Part shown: piece after piece, positions 55,973 through 64,000 of the stretch
How positions within the stretch are numbered: position 1 is the stretch's first letter
Layout of the letters: every line of letters begins with the position of its first letter
Assembly: GCF_014196795.1 (NCBI RefSeq)
Contig: NZ_JACIEJ010000001.1
Coordinates: forward strand, 310,001-374,000
Direction of reading: 5' to 3'
Source of the DNA: Sagittula marina
GTDB taxonomy: Bacteria; Pseudomonadota; Alphaproteobacteria; Rhodobacterales; Rhodobacteraceae
Length of the DNA stretch: 64,000 bases
Translations under genes and position numbers: made by a program
Notes under the pieces: generated by a model
Databases searched by the model: none
Told to the model about the DNA's origin: nothing
Seen by the model: the letters and a program-made list of their open reading frames with translations, nothing else

Positions 55973-56704
55973 TCAAAACGCCCAGTCGAACTTTCGGATC
56001 AGCATGATCCCGACCGTGCCGGAGTCGCGCTCTTCAACGATGGGGCTGTCGCCCGCGTCACCGACCAGACGGTTCCAGCCCAGCGAGCCTTCGACCGCCC
56101 AGGCGTCGTTGTAATCGTGGCGCACGACCATTTCCAGGCCCGCCTTGTACAGACCGCCATCGCCGGAATACTCCGCCAGCGACGCGCCCGCCGGTACGTT
56201 GAAATAGGTGTCCATGTATTCGTCATTGGCAAAGGCCAGACGCGGGCCGACCCGGACCTCTGTGCCCTGGCCATAATCGTGAACGAAATCGGACCCGATG
56301 TTGCCTGTCACGCCATCATGGCCGGTCACGCCTTTGCGCACCGCACCCCAGACTTCGACCTTTTCCCAGCGATAGGACACGCGCCCGCCGACCTCGAACG
56401 CCGCGTCCACGTCATCGATCCCCGCCAGACGGCTGTGGTCGTCTTCGGTCCGCTCGCCGATGTAGCGGAAGGACGGGCCAAAGCCAAAGCCCAGGCCGTC
56501 GCCGCGGTCGATGTTCACGCCGAGCAGGTTCAGGCTTCTGACAGCGCCGGTCACGGACGGTCCGGTGGAGTAATCTTCGGAGCCTTCGTAGTCCGGCGCC
56601 ACACGTGCGCCGAGGCCCAATTCGAACGCCAGCGCACGGTCCTGCGCAAGGGCGGGGGTGGCGACGGTCAGGGCTGCGACAGTCAGGCAAAGGGGCAGGC
56701 GCAT
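55973..56704 (-). CDS. MipA/OmpV family outer-membrane protein
   Basis: An outer-membrane beta-barrel or scaffold protein of 243 residues with signal peptide MRLPLCLTVAALTVATPALA cut at AQD. Typical MipA/OmpV features: FELGLGARVAPDYEGSEDYS near the start, GPSFRYIGERTEDDHSRLAG, DDVDAAFEVGGRVSYRWEKV, and a terminal Phe (DWAF) expected for outer-membrane proteins. MipA links the MltA transglycosylase to peptidoglycan synthesis in E. coli; here two MltB-type enzymes are in the same window. Convergent with carB. Confidence 0.88.
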   Translation of the reverse strand: MRLPLCLTVAALTVATPALAQDRALAFELGLGARVAPDYEGSEDYSTGPSVTGAVRSLNLLGVNIDRGDGLGFGFGPSFRYIGERTEDDHSRLAGIDDVDAAFEVGGRVSYRWEKVEVWGAVRKGVTGHDGVTGNIGSDFVHDYGQGTEVRVGPRLAFANDEYMDTYFNVPAGASLAEYSGDGGLYKAGLEMVVRHDYNDAWAVEGSLGWNRLVGDAGDSPIVEERDSGTVGIMLIRKFDWAF

Positions 56705-56974
56705 CGAGGGGCTCCATTCATAAGGGGTTAAGCCTCACATAGCATGGCGGACGTGCGTCGCCACGGGTTTCAGGCCGGTGGTGCAATCTGGCCACAGTGG
56801 CGGCGTCTTGGGGGCTGGCCGATCTGGCAACCCCACCGATCCACCCGGACTGGCCGGGTGGATGCTCTGACAGCGGCAGGGTTAAGCCGCCTGCCGATGC
56901 GTTAAGCCTTGTGCTCTCCACATCCTCTGCAGGCTCTGCTACACCGCAGCCAAAGACATGTGGGAGAGCCAGAC

Positions 56975-58483
56975 ATGAAACCCGTCATCCTCACCATTCT
57001 CGACGGCTGGGGCCTGCGCGACGACACGGCAAACAATGCCCCTGCGCTGGCAAAAACCCCGACGATTGATCGGCTTATGTCCAGCTGTCCCCACGCGACG
57101 CTGATCACCCATGGTCCGGATGTCGGGCTTCCCACCGGGCAGATGGGCAACTCCGAAGTGGGACACACCAACATCGGCGCGGGCCGCGTTGTTGCCATGG
57201 ACCTTGGCCAGATCGACCTCGCCATCGAGGACGGAAGCTTCTTCGAAAACAAGGCGATCCTGGATTTCGCACAGACTGTTAAGCAATCTGGCGGCACGGC
57301 GCACGTCATGGGGCTGACCTCTGACGGTGGCGTCCATGCCCACACAGATCACATTCTGGCAGCGGTCAAAGCCCTTGTCGATCAAGGGCTTGATGTCGCC
57401 GTTCACGTCATCACCGATGGCCGCGACGTGGCGCCGACCTCCGCCGCCGACCAGGTGGCACAGTTTGAGGCGGCCTTGCCCACGGGGGCAAAGATCGTCA
57501 GCGTGTCGGGCCGTTACTACGCGATGGACCGGGACAACCGCTGGGACCGGGTGGAAAAGGCCTACCGCGCCGCCATCGAAGGGCAGGGCGACAGCCAGCA
57601 GCCCGACTCGGTCACCGGTATCAAGCACAGCTATAGCGCCGACAAGAATGACGAATTTGTCTTGCCGTTCACCGTGGGCGACTATGCCGGTCTGGCAGAT
57701 GGCGACGGTCTGTTCTTTGTGAACTTCCGTGGCGACCGGGCGCGCGAGATTCTCGCCGCCATTGGCGCGCCTGATTTTGACGGGTTCGATCGTGACCGGA
57801 AATCGCTCTCTGCCCTGCTGGGCATGGTGGAATACTCCGACGCCCACAACGCCTACATGACCACCGCGTTTCCCAAGCGGAAGATCGTCAATACGCTGGG
57901 CGAATGGGTGGCCAAGCAAGGCAAGACGCAGTTCCGTCTCGCAGAAACCGAGAAATATCCGCACGTCACGTTCTTCCTCAACGGCGGCAAAGAGACGCCG
58001 GAACCGCACGAAGACCGCTTCATGCCGAAGTCGCCAAAGGTCGCCACCTACGACATGCAGCCGGAAATGAGCGCCGGCGAAGTCACCTCGAAATTCCTCG
58101 AAGCAATCGACCACGGCTATGATCTGATCGTGGTGAACTTTGCCAACCCGGACATGGTGGGCCACACCGGCGATCTGGACGCAGCCATCGCTGCCTGCGA
58201 AGCGGTGGACAATGGTCTTGGTCAAGTGGTTGATAAGCTGGAGCAAACCGGCGGCGCACTGCTGGTGATCGCGGATCACGGCAACTGCGAGACCATGGTT
58301 GACCCTGAAACCGGCGGGCCCCACACGGCGCATACCACGAACCTCGTGCCGGTGATCCTCTATGGCGCGCCCGAGGGCACGACGCTGAAAGACGGACGCC
58401 TCGCAGACGTGGCCCCGACGCTGTTGCAACTCATGGACCTCGACCAACCCGAGGAAATGACCGGGGAGAGCCTGATCAAGTGA
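56975..58483 (+). CDS. gpmI: 2,3-bisphosphoglycerate-independent phosphoglycerate mutase
   Basis: Mn-dependent cofactor-independent mutase interconverting 3- and 2-phosphoglycerate in glycolysis/gluconeogenesis. The 502-residue product is the usual iPGM length. MKPVILTILDGWGLRDDTAN starts the phosphatase-fold domain; GLPTGQMGNSEVGHTNIGAG contains the phosphorylated Ser and metal ligands; VHVITDGRDVAPTSA, NFANPDMVGHTGDLDAAI and IADHGNCETMVD are the other metal-site motifs. The ATG at 56975 follows GGGAGA; a longer GTG-start frame is rejected. Overlaps the EnvC gene by GTGA. Confidence 0.96.
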   Translation: MKPVILTILDGWGLRDDTANNAPALAKTPTIDRLMSSCPHATLITHGPDVGLPTGQMGNSEVGHTNIGAGRVVAMDLGQIDLAIEDGSFFENKAILDFAQTVKQSGGTAHVMGLTSDGGVHAHTDHILAAVKALVDQGLDVAVHVITDGRDVAPTSAADQVAQFEAALPTGAKIVSVSGRYYAMDRDNRWDRVEKAYRAAIEGQGDSQQPDSVTGIKHSYSADKNDEFVLPFTVGDYAGLADGDGLFFVNFRGDRAREILAAIGAPDFDGFDRDRKSLSALLGMVEYSDAHNAYMTTAFPKRKIVNTLGEWVAKQGKTQFRLAETEKYPHVTFFLNGGKETPEPHEDRFMPKSPKVATYDMQPEMSAGEVTSKFLEAIDHGYDLIVVNFANPDMVGHTGDLDAAIAACEAVDNGLGQVVDKLEQTGGALLVIADHGNCETMVDPETGGPHTAHTTNLVPVILYGAPEGTTLKDGRLADVAPTLLQLMDLDQPEEMTGESLIK

Positions 58484-59586
58484 GACGGTTCACGCTGCTT
58501 CTTGCGCTTTTGACGTCCCCTGCCTTTGCGCAAACGGCGGGGGAGGATGCGAGCCGCGCCGCCGAAGCGCTCGAAGCGGCCTCCGTTCTGCTCGACAGCG
58601 CGGATGACGCCTCTGATCGGGTGTCAGCGCTGACCGACACGATCCGCGCCTATGAGGACGGGCTTGCCGCCATGCGCGACGGGTTGCGCGGCGCCGCCAT
58701 CCGCGAGACGGAGCTGACCAGAAAGCTCGCCGCGCAGGATCAGGAAATTTCCCAACTTTTGGGTGTTCTGACGTCCATGGGCGGGCGCGCGTCACCCGGC
58801 GCGATGGTGCATCCGAAGGGGCCGTTGGGCACGGCGCGCTCAGGCATGTTGGTGGCCGCCGTCGCGCCGGGACTGGCGCAACAGGCCGCGGATCTGCGTG
58901 CCGATCTCGAAGAGGTCAGTGCCCTGCGCGATGTGCAACAGAATGCCGCGCAACGCCTGTCCGAAGGCTTGCGCGGGGTGCAACAGGCGCGCACCGACCT
59001 GAGCCAGGCCATCGCAGACCGCACCGATCTGCCGCAACGCTTCACCGAAGACCCGGTGCGCACCGCGCTGCTGATCTCTGCCACTGAAACACTGGAAGGC
59101 TTCGCCTCCGGCCTCACCCAGATCGGCGAGGACGACAGCACCGCGGCCGCGTCCTCCATCGAAGGGCTGCGCGGCAAGGTGCCTCTGCCGGTGCGCGGCG
59201 TTGTGCTGCGCGAAGCAGGTGACCCCGACGCGGCGGGCGTTGCGCGCCCCGGTATCGTGCTGGCGACCCGCCCCGGCGCGTTGGTGACCACGCCCACCGC
59301 TGCGACGATTCGCTACAACGGTCCGCTGCTGGATTATGGTTTGGTAACCATTCTTGAACCTTCTCCTGACGTATTGTTCGTGTTTGCAGGAATGGACACG
59401 GTCTACGGAGAAATCGGAGAGGTGCTGCCAGCCGGCAGTCCGGTGGGCTTGATGCCCGTTCCGACAAACCCGTCACTTCAAAGTGAGGGGGGTGGCGCTG
59501 GCCGCTCGGAAACGCTTTACATAGAGGTCAGAGAGGGCGATGCCCCCAACGATCCACTGGTGTGGTTCGCAACCGACAAGGGATGA
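58480..59586 (+). CDS. Murein hydrolase activator EnvC family protein
   Basis: Periplasmic protein of 368 residues: signal peptide MRRFTLLLALLTSPAFAQTA, coiled coil (about 25-175, LTDTIRAYEDGLAAMRDGLR), and a C-terminal LytM/M23-like domain (PVRGVVLREAGDPDAAGVA, GIVLATRPGALVTTPTAATI). The zinc His/Asp residues of active LytM peptidases are not visible at the expected places, as in EnvC, which activates amidases at the division site without being an enzyme. A GTG start overlaps the gpmI stop (GTGA) and ctpA follows directly, a common alphaproteobacterial gpmI-envC-ctpA order. Confidence 0.88.
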   Translation: MRRFTLLLALLTSPAFAQTAGEDASRAAEALEAASVLLDSADDASDRVSALTDTIRAYEDGLAAMRDGLRGAAIRETELTRKLAAQDQEISQLLGVLTSMGGRASPGAMVHPKGPLGTARSGMLVAAVAPGLAQQAADLRADLEEVSALRDVQQNAAQRLSEGLRGVQQARTDLSQAIADRTDLPQRFTEDPVRTALLISATETLEGFASGLTQIGEDDSTAAASSIEGLRGKVPLPVRGVVLREAGDPDAAGVARPGIVLATRPGALVTTPTAATIRYNGPLLDYGLVTILEPSPDVLFVFAGMDTVYGEIGEVLPAGSPVGLMPVPTNPSLQSEGGGAGRSETLYIEVREGDAPNDPLVWFATDKG

Positions 59587-59589
59587 GAT

Positions 59590-60930
59590 ATGAAGAAATT
59601 CGTGATGGCCGCCTGCGTGGGCACCTTCGCCTCCGTCGTGGCGACGACCCAGTTCGTCGGGCCGCTGTTGGCGCAGGAGGAAGAGCGTAGCCTGACGGTC
59701 TACGAGCAGCTCGACCTCTTTGGCGACATCTTTGAGCGCATCCGCGCGCAGTATGTCGAGGACGTCGATGAAAAAGACCTGATCGAGGCTGCGATCAACG
59801 GCATGCTGACCTCTCTGGACCCACACTCCAGCTACCTGCCCCCGGATGATGCCGAGGACATGCGCGTGCAGACCCGTGGTGAATTCGGCGGGTTGGGCAT
59901 CGAGGTCACGCAAGAGGATGGCTTCGTCAAGGTCGTCTCTCCCATCGACGGCACCCCCGCCATGGAAGCAGGCATCGAAGCAGGTGATTTCGTCACCCAT
60001 GTCGACGGCGAATCCGTGCTGGGCCTGACGCTGGACCAGGCGGTGGATCTGATGCGCGGGCCGGTGGGCTCCGAAATCCTGATCACCGTGGTCCGCGAAG
60101 GCGAAGACGAGCCGTTTGAAGTGTCCATCACCCGCGACACGATCAAGCTGACCGCCGTGCGCGCCCGCACCGAAGGCGACACCGCCGTGCTGCGCGTCAC
60201 CACCTTCAACGACCAGACTTACCCGAACCTCGAAGAAGGTCTGGCCGAGCAGATCGAAGCTGCCGGTGGCATCGACGCCATCAACGGCGTCGTCCTCGAC
60301 CTGCGCAACAACCCGGGCGGCCTGTTGACACAGGCGATCCGCGTCTCCGACGCGTTCCTCGAAAAGGGCGAAATCGTCTCCACCCGTGGCCGTGATCCGG
60401 CAGACGGCGACCGCTACAACGCGACGCCGGGCGACCTGATTGACGGCAAGCCGCTGGTGGTTCTGATCAACGGCGGCTCCGCCTCCGCATCGGAAATCGT
60501 CGCCGGGGCGTTGCAGGATCACCGCCGCGCCATCGTCGTGGGCACGAAATCCTTCGGCAAGGGGTCCGTCCAGACGGTGATGCCGCTGCGGGGCGAGGGC
60601 GCCATGCGTCTGACGACCGCGCGCTACTACACGCCGTCGGGCCGTTCCATTCAGGCCCTGGGCGTGTCGCCGGACATCGTGGTGGAACAGCCGCGCCGTG
60701 ATCCCAACGCCGAGGAGGAGGAAGAAGAGGCCACAAACATCTTCTCCCGTTCCGAAGCAGACCTGCGCGGCAGCCTCGACAACGACTCGCTGACCGAGGA
60801 AGAGATCGAGCAGATCGAAGCGGACCGGGCCAAGGCCGAAGCCGCTGCCGCCCTGCGCGAAGAGGACTATCAGCTGGCCTACGCCATCGACATTCTCAAG
60901 GGACTGTCGGCGCTGGCCCCACAGGACTAA
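59590..60930 (+). CDS. ctpA: S41 family carboxyl-terminal processing protease CtpA
   Basis: Exported PDZ-containing serine protease, 446 residues, degrading or trimming envelope proteins and peptidoglycan hydrolases. Membrane-targeting N-terminus MKKFVMAACVGTFASVVATT; PDZ domain about 85-165 (GGLGIEVTQEDGFVKVVSPI); S41 core with NGGSASASEIVAGALQDHRR (catalytic Ser) and GTKSFGKGSVQTVMPL (catalytic Lys). The C-terminus is acidic and helical (EEEEEEATNIF). It lies three bases after envC and is followed by a terminator before rppH. Confidence 0.94.
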   Translation: MKKFVMAACVGTFASVVATTQFVGPLLAQEEERSLTVYEQLDLFGDIFERIRAQYVEDVDEKDLIEAAINGMLTSLDPHSSYLPPDDAEDMRVQTRGEFGGLGIEVTQEDGFVKVVSPIDGTPAMEAGIEAGDFVTHVDGESVLGLTLDQAVDLMRGPVGSEILITVVREGEDEPFEVSITRDTIKLTAVRARTEGDTAVLRVTTFNDQTYPNLEEGLAEQIEAAGGIDAINGVVLDLRNNPGGLLTQAIRVSDAFLEKGEIVSTRGRDPADGDRYNATPGDLIDGKPLVVLINGGSASASEIVAGALQDHRRAIVVGTKSFGKGSVQTVMPLRGEGAMRLTTARYYTPSGRSIQALGVSPDIVVEQPRRDPNAEEEEEEATNIFSRSEADLRGSLDNDSLTEEEIEQIEADRAKAEAAAALREEDYQLAYAIDILKGLSALAPQD

Positions 60931-60937
60931 GTGACGT

Positions 60938-60964
60938 AGGGCGGGGTCAGACCCCGCCCTTCTT
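60938..60964 (+). terminator. Rho-independent terminator after ctpA
   Basis: AGGGCGGGG (60938-60946) and CCCCGCCCT (60952-60960) pair over 9 bases (extendable inward) with a TCAGA loop, followed by TCTTCT. Confidence 0.78.
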
Positions 60965-60981
60965 CTATCAGGACGCCTTAT

Positions 60982-61476
60982 ATGACCCCCGAAGACATCG
61001 CAAAACTGCCCTATCGCCGCAATGTTGGCGTGATGCTGGTGAACGCGGACGGCCACGCCTTTGTGGGCCAGCGCACCGACCGCCAGCCGCATGAACCGCC
61101 CGCCTGGCAAATGCCGCAGGGGGGCATCGACAAGGGCGAGGATGCCCGCGACGCGGCCTTGCGCGAATTGCTCGAAGAAACCGGCGTGACCCCGGACCTC
61201 GTAACCGTAGAGGCGGAAACCGAAGGTTGGATCGCCTACGATCTGCCGCACGACCTTGTGCCGCGCATCTGGAAAGGTCGCTACAAGGGGCAGGAGCAGA
61301 AGTGGTTCCTGCTGCGGTTTCACGGCCAGGACAGCGATGTGCGCCTCGATGCGGACGATCATCAGGAATTTTCCGAATGGCGCTGGTCGCCCGCCGACGA
61401 GGTCATCGAAAACATCGTGCCGTTCAAGCGTGACGTCTACGAACGTGTGATCGCTGCATTTCGGGACAAGCTGTGA
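60982..61476 (+). CDS. rppH: RNA pyrophosphohydrolase RppH
   Basis: Nudix hydrolase of 164 residues that removes pyrophosphate from 5'-triphosphate mRNA and starts RNase E-dependent decay. [20 protein letters not shown] at the start; Nudix box [20 protein letters not shown] (preceded by WQMPQ) and [14 protein letters not shown] and [20 protein letters not shown] are the RppH-type C-terminal part. It follows the ctpA terminator by about 20 bases. The TGA stop shares bases with the next ATG (TGATG). Confidence 0.95.
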   Translation: MTPEDIAKLPYRRNVGVMLVNADGHAFVGQRTDRQPHEPPAWQMPQGGIDKGEDARDAALRELLEETGVTPDLVTVEAETEGWIAYDLPHDLVPRIWKGRYKGQEQKWFLLRFHGQDSDVRLDADDHQEFSEWRWSPADEVIENIVPFKRDVYERVIAAFRDKL

Positions 61477-61964
61477 TGCGGTGGGCTGTGGCTCTATTGG
61501 TGCTGGCGGCGACGCAGGCCAGTGCCCTGTCCTGCCTGCGGCCCGATGCGGTCGCCGCCTATCAGGCGGCGGATGCGGATGACGCCCGCTGGGGGTTGGT
61601 GGTTGGCACGCTCAACTTTGATGCGACAAAGCTGCCCAAGGCCCCCGCAGGGGACCCCAATGACGCGCCGCCACTGACGCAGCTGCGCGCGCGGCTTGAC
61701 GGGCAGGCGCTTGGGGCGGATGGCTTCGCCACGCCTTTTGACCGCGACATTGACCTGCATGTGCAATGCTTTGGCCCGTGGTGCGCGCAGCCGCAAAGCG
61801 CCCAGACCTACCTCGTGTTCCTCGAACATACGGCTGATGGCCAGCGCGCCTATGCCGATCCTTGCGGGACGAAGCTGTTCGCCAATCCCACCGCCGCTGA
61901 CCTGGCCAGGATGCAAAGCTGTTTCGCCGGGGAGGCCTGCGTTTCCGACCGGCCTTTGCCCTAA
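61476..61964 (+). CDS. Secreted hypothetical protein
   Basis: A 162-residue exported protein: signal [17 protein letters not shown] is cut before LSCLRPD. Mature sequence includes YQAADADDARWGLVVGTLNF, LHVQCFGPWCAQPQSAQTYL and DPCGTKLFANPTAADLARMQ with paired Cys suggesting disulfides. No family recognised; looks like a periplasmic domain of roseobacters. ATG overlaps rppH stop (TGATG); a GTG at 61473 is the alternative. Confidence 0.68.
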   Translation: MRWAVALLVLAATQASALSCLRPDAVAAYQAADADDARWGLVVGTLNFDATKLPKAPAGDPNDAPPLTQLRARLDGQALGADGFATPFDRDIDLHVQCFGPWCAQPQSAQTYLVFLEHTADGQRAYADPCGTKLFANPTAADLARMQSCFAGEACVSDRPLP

Positions 61965-61976
61965 GCGCAGCACAAA

Positions 61977-62258
61977 ATGACCAACCGCCACAAGACAGAG
62001 GCCAGCCTGATCGCACATGCGCTGTCGCTGGTCTATGACGAGCTGGGGAAGCGCCCGCAGGATCAGGCTTTCATGTCCTCGGCTCAGGGACGACAGATCC
62101 TGTTGGTGCTGGAACGCATGTCCCAGACCTCTGCCGCACGTGACCAAAGGCTGGCCGAAGATGCCGACGGCATGGCCCGCGCCGTCCCGGAGGCCATTGC
62201 GCACGCCTCCCCTATCGGGCCGGCGATCCTTGACGCGGTCAGAGCGTGGCGACGCTAG
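61977..62258 (+). CDS. Small hypothetical protein
   Basis: A 93-residue helical protein: MTNRHKTEASLIAHALSLVY, DQAFMSSAQGRQILLVLERM, EAIAHASPIGPAILDAVRAW. No membrane helix, no recognised family. It follows the previous gene by 12 bases, so is probably its operon partner, and codon use matches the neighbourhood. Convergent with the MltB-type gene, 16 bases apart. Confidence 0.6.
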   Translation: MTNRHKTEASLIAHALSLVYDELGKRPQDQAFMSSAQGRQILLVLERMSQTSAARDQRLAEDADGMARAVPEAIAHASPIGPAILDAVRAWRR

Positions 62259-62274
62259 GCCGCCACGCCAAAGC

Positions 62275-63633
62275 TCAGCGCAAGCGCGTCAGAAGCGACA
62301 TCGACGCATACCCGTCTGGCACGACACCGGCCCGCCGCTGATAGCCGCGAATGGCCGCGACCGACGCCGGACCAATGCGCCCATCCACGCCTTGCGTATC
62401 ATGCCCGGCCCGCGTCAGCCGCGCCTGCAATTCCTTGCGCTCGGACCGGGTCAGCGGGCGATCCTCCCGCGGCCAGTCGCCCTTGAACGCAGGCCCACCT
62501 TTGACGCGGTCCGCCAGATGGCCGACCCCCATGGCATAGGCATCCGCCGCGTTGTAGCGCTTGATCACACGGAAGTTCTTGAACACCAGAAACGCGGCGC
62601 CCTTGTGTCCGGCCGGGAGCAGCACCTGCGCCGACCCGTGGTCGGGCACCGGACGCCCGTTCATGCCCATGACCCCAAGTCGCGCCCATTCGGAAGGCAT
62701 CCGGTCGATCCCGACGTTCTCGTAGTTGAAATTGCGCGGCAAGGTGACCTCGACACCCCAGGGCATGCCTTTGATCCAGCCGTTCTTGGCAAGGTAATTC
62801 GCCGTGGATGCCAGCGCATCCGCCGGGTTGTCGCTCCAGATATCGCGCCGCCCGTCGCCGGTGAAGTCCACCGCCAGGCTCTGGAAAGACGTGGGCATGA
62901 ACTGCGTATGCCCCATCGCCCCGGCCCAGGAGCCTTTCATGTTTTCCGGCGTGGTGTCCCCGGCTTCGAGGATTTGCAGCGTGGCCACCAGTTGCGTCTC
63001 GAAAAACGATGCCCGCCGCCCGTCATAGGCAAGGCTCGCCATGGCCTCCACCACATGCTCGGACCCGCGATAGGTGCCGTAGTTCGACTCCATGCCCCAG
63101 ACCGCCAGCACGATTTCCTTGTCGACGCCGTAGCGTTGCTCGATCTGGGTCAGCAGCGCGCCATGTTTGCGCAGCATCTCGCGCCCGGTTTGAATGCGCG
63201 AGTCCGAAACAGCGCTGTCCAGATAGCTCCAGATGCCCTTGGCGAATTCCGATTGCGTCTGATCCTTGGCCACGATGTCGGGATCGAACCGCACACCGGC
63301 AAACGCGCGATCAAAGGTGCGCCCGGACACCCCCTGCGCCAACGCCCTTGGGCGAAACCCGCGGATCCAGTTTTGAAATCCAGCGTTTGTGCCGCCGTGC
63401 GCCTGCACCGGGGCGCGCAGAACGGCAGGCCGCAAAAAGGGCCGCAGCGATTGCGCCGGGGCCACGAGCGGCACGCTGTCCAGACCGACGGCCCGGCTCA
63501 CCACCTCCTCGACGGCGGTCAGCTGGCTGTAGGCGCGCGCCTGTGGGCGCAGCGATCTGTCGGGGGGCGCCGCGTGCAGCGCCGCAGTGCCAAGGATGCT
63601 AATCCCCAGCGCAAGGCGGATGTGCCTGATCAT
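62275..63633 (-). CDS. Lytic murein transglycosylase (MltB type)
   Basis: A 452-residue periplasmic lytic transglycosylase. Signal-like N-terminus MIRHIRLALGISILGTAALH without a lipobox Cys, so soluble or loosely anchored, unlike the 18132 paralogue. Catalytic region VLAVWGMESNYGTYRGSEHV (Glu in MES); GSWAGAMGHTQFMPTSFQSL, DIWSDNPADALASTANYL; C-terminal peptidoglycan-binding domain (TRAGHDTQGVDGRIGPASV, AIRGYQRRAGVVPDG). An N-terminal extension of about 80 residues separates signal from catalytic domain. Confidence 0.9.
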   Translation of the reverse strand: MIRHIRLALGISILGTAALHAAPPDRSLRPQARAYSQLTAVEEVVSRAVGLDSVPLVAPAQSLRPFLRPAVLRAPVQAHGGTNAGFQNWIRGFRPRALAQGVSGRTFDRAFAGVRFDPDIVAKDQTQSEFAKGIWSYLDSAVSDSRIQTGREMLRKHGALLTQIEQRYGVDKEIVLAVWGMESNYGTYRGSEHVVEAMASLAYDGRRASFFETQLVATLQILEAGDTTPENMKGSWAGAMGHTQFMPTSFQSLAVDFTGDGRRDIWSDNPADALASTANYLAKNGWIKGMPWGVEVTLPRNFNYENVGIDRMPSEWARLGVMGMNGRPVPDHGSAQVLLPAGHKGAAFLVFKNFRVIKRYNAADAYAMGVGHLADRVKGGPAFKGDWPREDRPLTRSERKELQARLTRAGHDTQGVDGRIGPASVAAIRGYQRRAGVVPDGYASMSLLTRLR

Positions 63634-63702
63634 GTTGTAACCTACTGCTCTTTTATATTTTGGAAACAGTATAGCGATTCTCAGGTGATTTGGGGAGGGG
63701 GC

Positions 63703-64000
63703 TTACCAAGATTGGCCAACTCTTGCGCCCATCATCTCCCGATACACCCGCAACATTGGCACCCGTTGGGGGCGAAACGACCGGCCCGTGCGCGCCATGC
63801 CAGTCATGCGATCCAGCCGAAAGGCACGATACTCTTCACGCAGGCAGCACCACGACAGCAGGCAATGGCTTTGGTCGAACAGCATGATGGCGAGCGGTTT
63901 GACCTCGCGGCGCGTCGCCGTGCCGTTTTTGTCACTGTAGTCAAAGCTGATCTGCTCTTCATCCCAGCAGGCTTGACGCAAGGCGCCCGCATCGACGGTG
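63703..64000 (-). CDS. WYL-domain transcriptional regulator (N-terminus beyond window edge)
   Basis: C-terminal part of a helix-turn-helix/WYL regulator of the YafY type. Readable from the window end: VDAGALRQACWDEEQISFDY, VKPLAIMLFDQSHCLLSWC, LREEYRAFRLDRMTGMARTG, the WYL beta-barrel with its conserved ...W/C...LREEYR...FRLDRM run. These bind ligands or nucleic-acid ends and often control DNA-damage or defence genes. The N-terminal DNA-binding part is outside the window. Confidence 0.8.
   Translation of the reverse strand, partial: TVDAGALRQACWDEEQISFDYSDKNGTATRREVKPLAIMLFDQSHCLLSWCCLREEYRAFRLDRMTGMARTGRSFRPQRVPMLRVYREMMGARVGQSW

Noticed and set aside
56939-58447. A 502-codon minus-strand frame opposite gpmI
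   Set aside because: Antisense shadow of an intact phosphoglycerate mutase.
59473-61362. A 629-codon minus-strand frame opposite ctpA and rppH
   Set aside because: Spans two genes and an intergenic terminator on the other strand, with no motif; shadow.

Overview
The window looks like a chromosomal segment of an alphaproteobacterium of the Roseobacter group (Rhodobacteraceae). This is inferred from high-GC coding with strong third-position bias, from families typical of that group (tandem DUF6455 proteins, DUF1467, RTX proteins ending in a Hint domain, hemerythrin-like proteins), and from a dnaK promoter of the alphaproteobacterial RpoH type. No rRNA, tRNA, CRISPR array or intact insertion sequence was found.

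Region 1 (1-7.7 kb) is a cell-surface polysaccharide block: a GT4 glycosyltransferase cut by the window edge, galE, galU, a GT2 glycosyltransferase and cysQ on the minus strand, then an ABC-2 (KpsM-like) permease and a secreted SH3 protein on the plus strand, and alkB. Region 2 (7.8-15.4 kb) is housekeeping: dnaK-dnaJ with a heat-shock promoter and an intergenic hairpin, DedA, radC, and a two-gene envelope operon (PBP-like/OmpA protein plus a membrane-anchored protein). Region 3 (15.4-18.1 kb) is decayed, with a broken efflux membrane-fusion gene between small genes.

Region 4 (18.1-29.6 kb) is the most unusual. It holds a lipoprotein lytic transglycosylase, a 929-residue RTX/Hint protein, a SARP-type regulator with a TPR-like C-terminus, a PAP2/vanadium-haloperoxidase-fold enzyme that begins with ten tandem Asn-His-Gln triplets, a cytoplasmic-looking S8 protease, a second haloperoxidase-like protein whose vanadate pocket appears rewritten, and a secreted cytochrome c. 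Haloperoxidase-like, protease and redox genes side by side may form one functional cassette.

Region 5 (29.6-42.4 kb) holds an HExxH lipoprotein, a MYG1-family protein, a wrecked IS5-type transposase fused to a wrecked TRAP large permease (dctM), then a probable DMSP or related organic-acid module: a two-domain DddD-like CoA-transferase, a GMC oxidoreductase and a divergent LysR regulator. It continues with a MarR-FUSC efflux operon and a ygiB/ygiC-like pair (DUF1190 and glutathionylspermidine-synthase-like).

Region 6 (42.4-64 kb) is mostly core genome: small Cys-rich proteins, M48 protease, DUF167, nitroreductase, EI24, methylmalonyl-CoA epimerase, response regulator, hemerythrin, aspS, carB, a MipA-type porin, a gpmI-envC-ctpA-rppH run linking cell-wall remodelling and RNA decay, a second MltB-type transglycosylase and a WYL regulator cut by the edge. 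Four convergent gene pairs overlap by exactly four bases, sharing a YTAR tetranucleotide that gives a stop codon on each strand.
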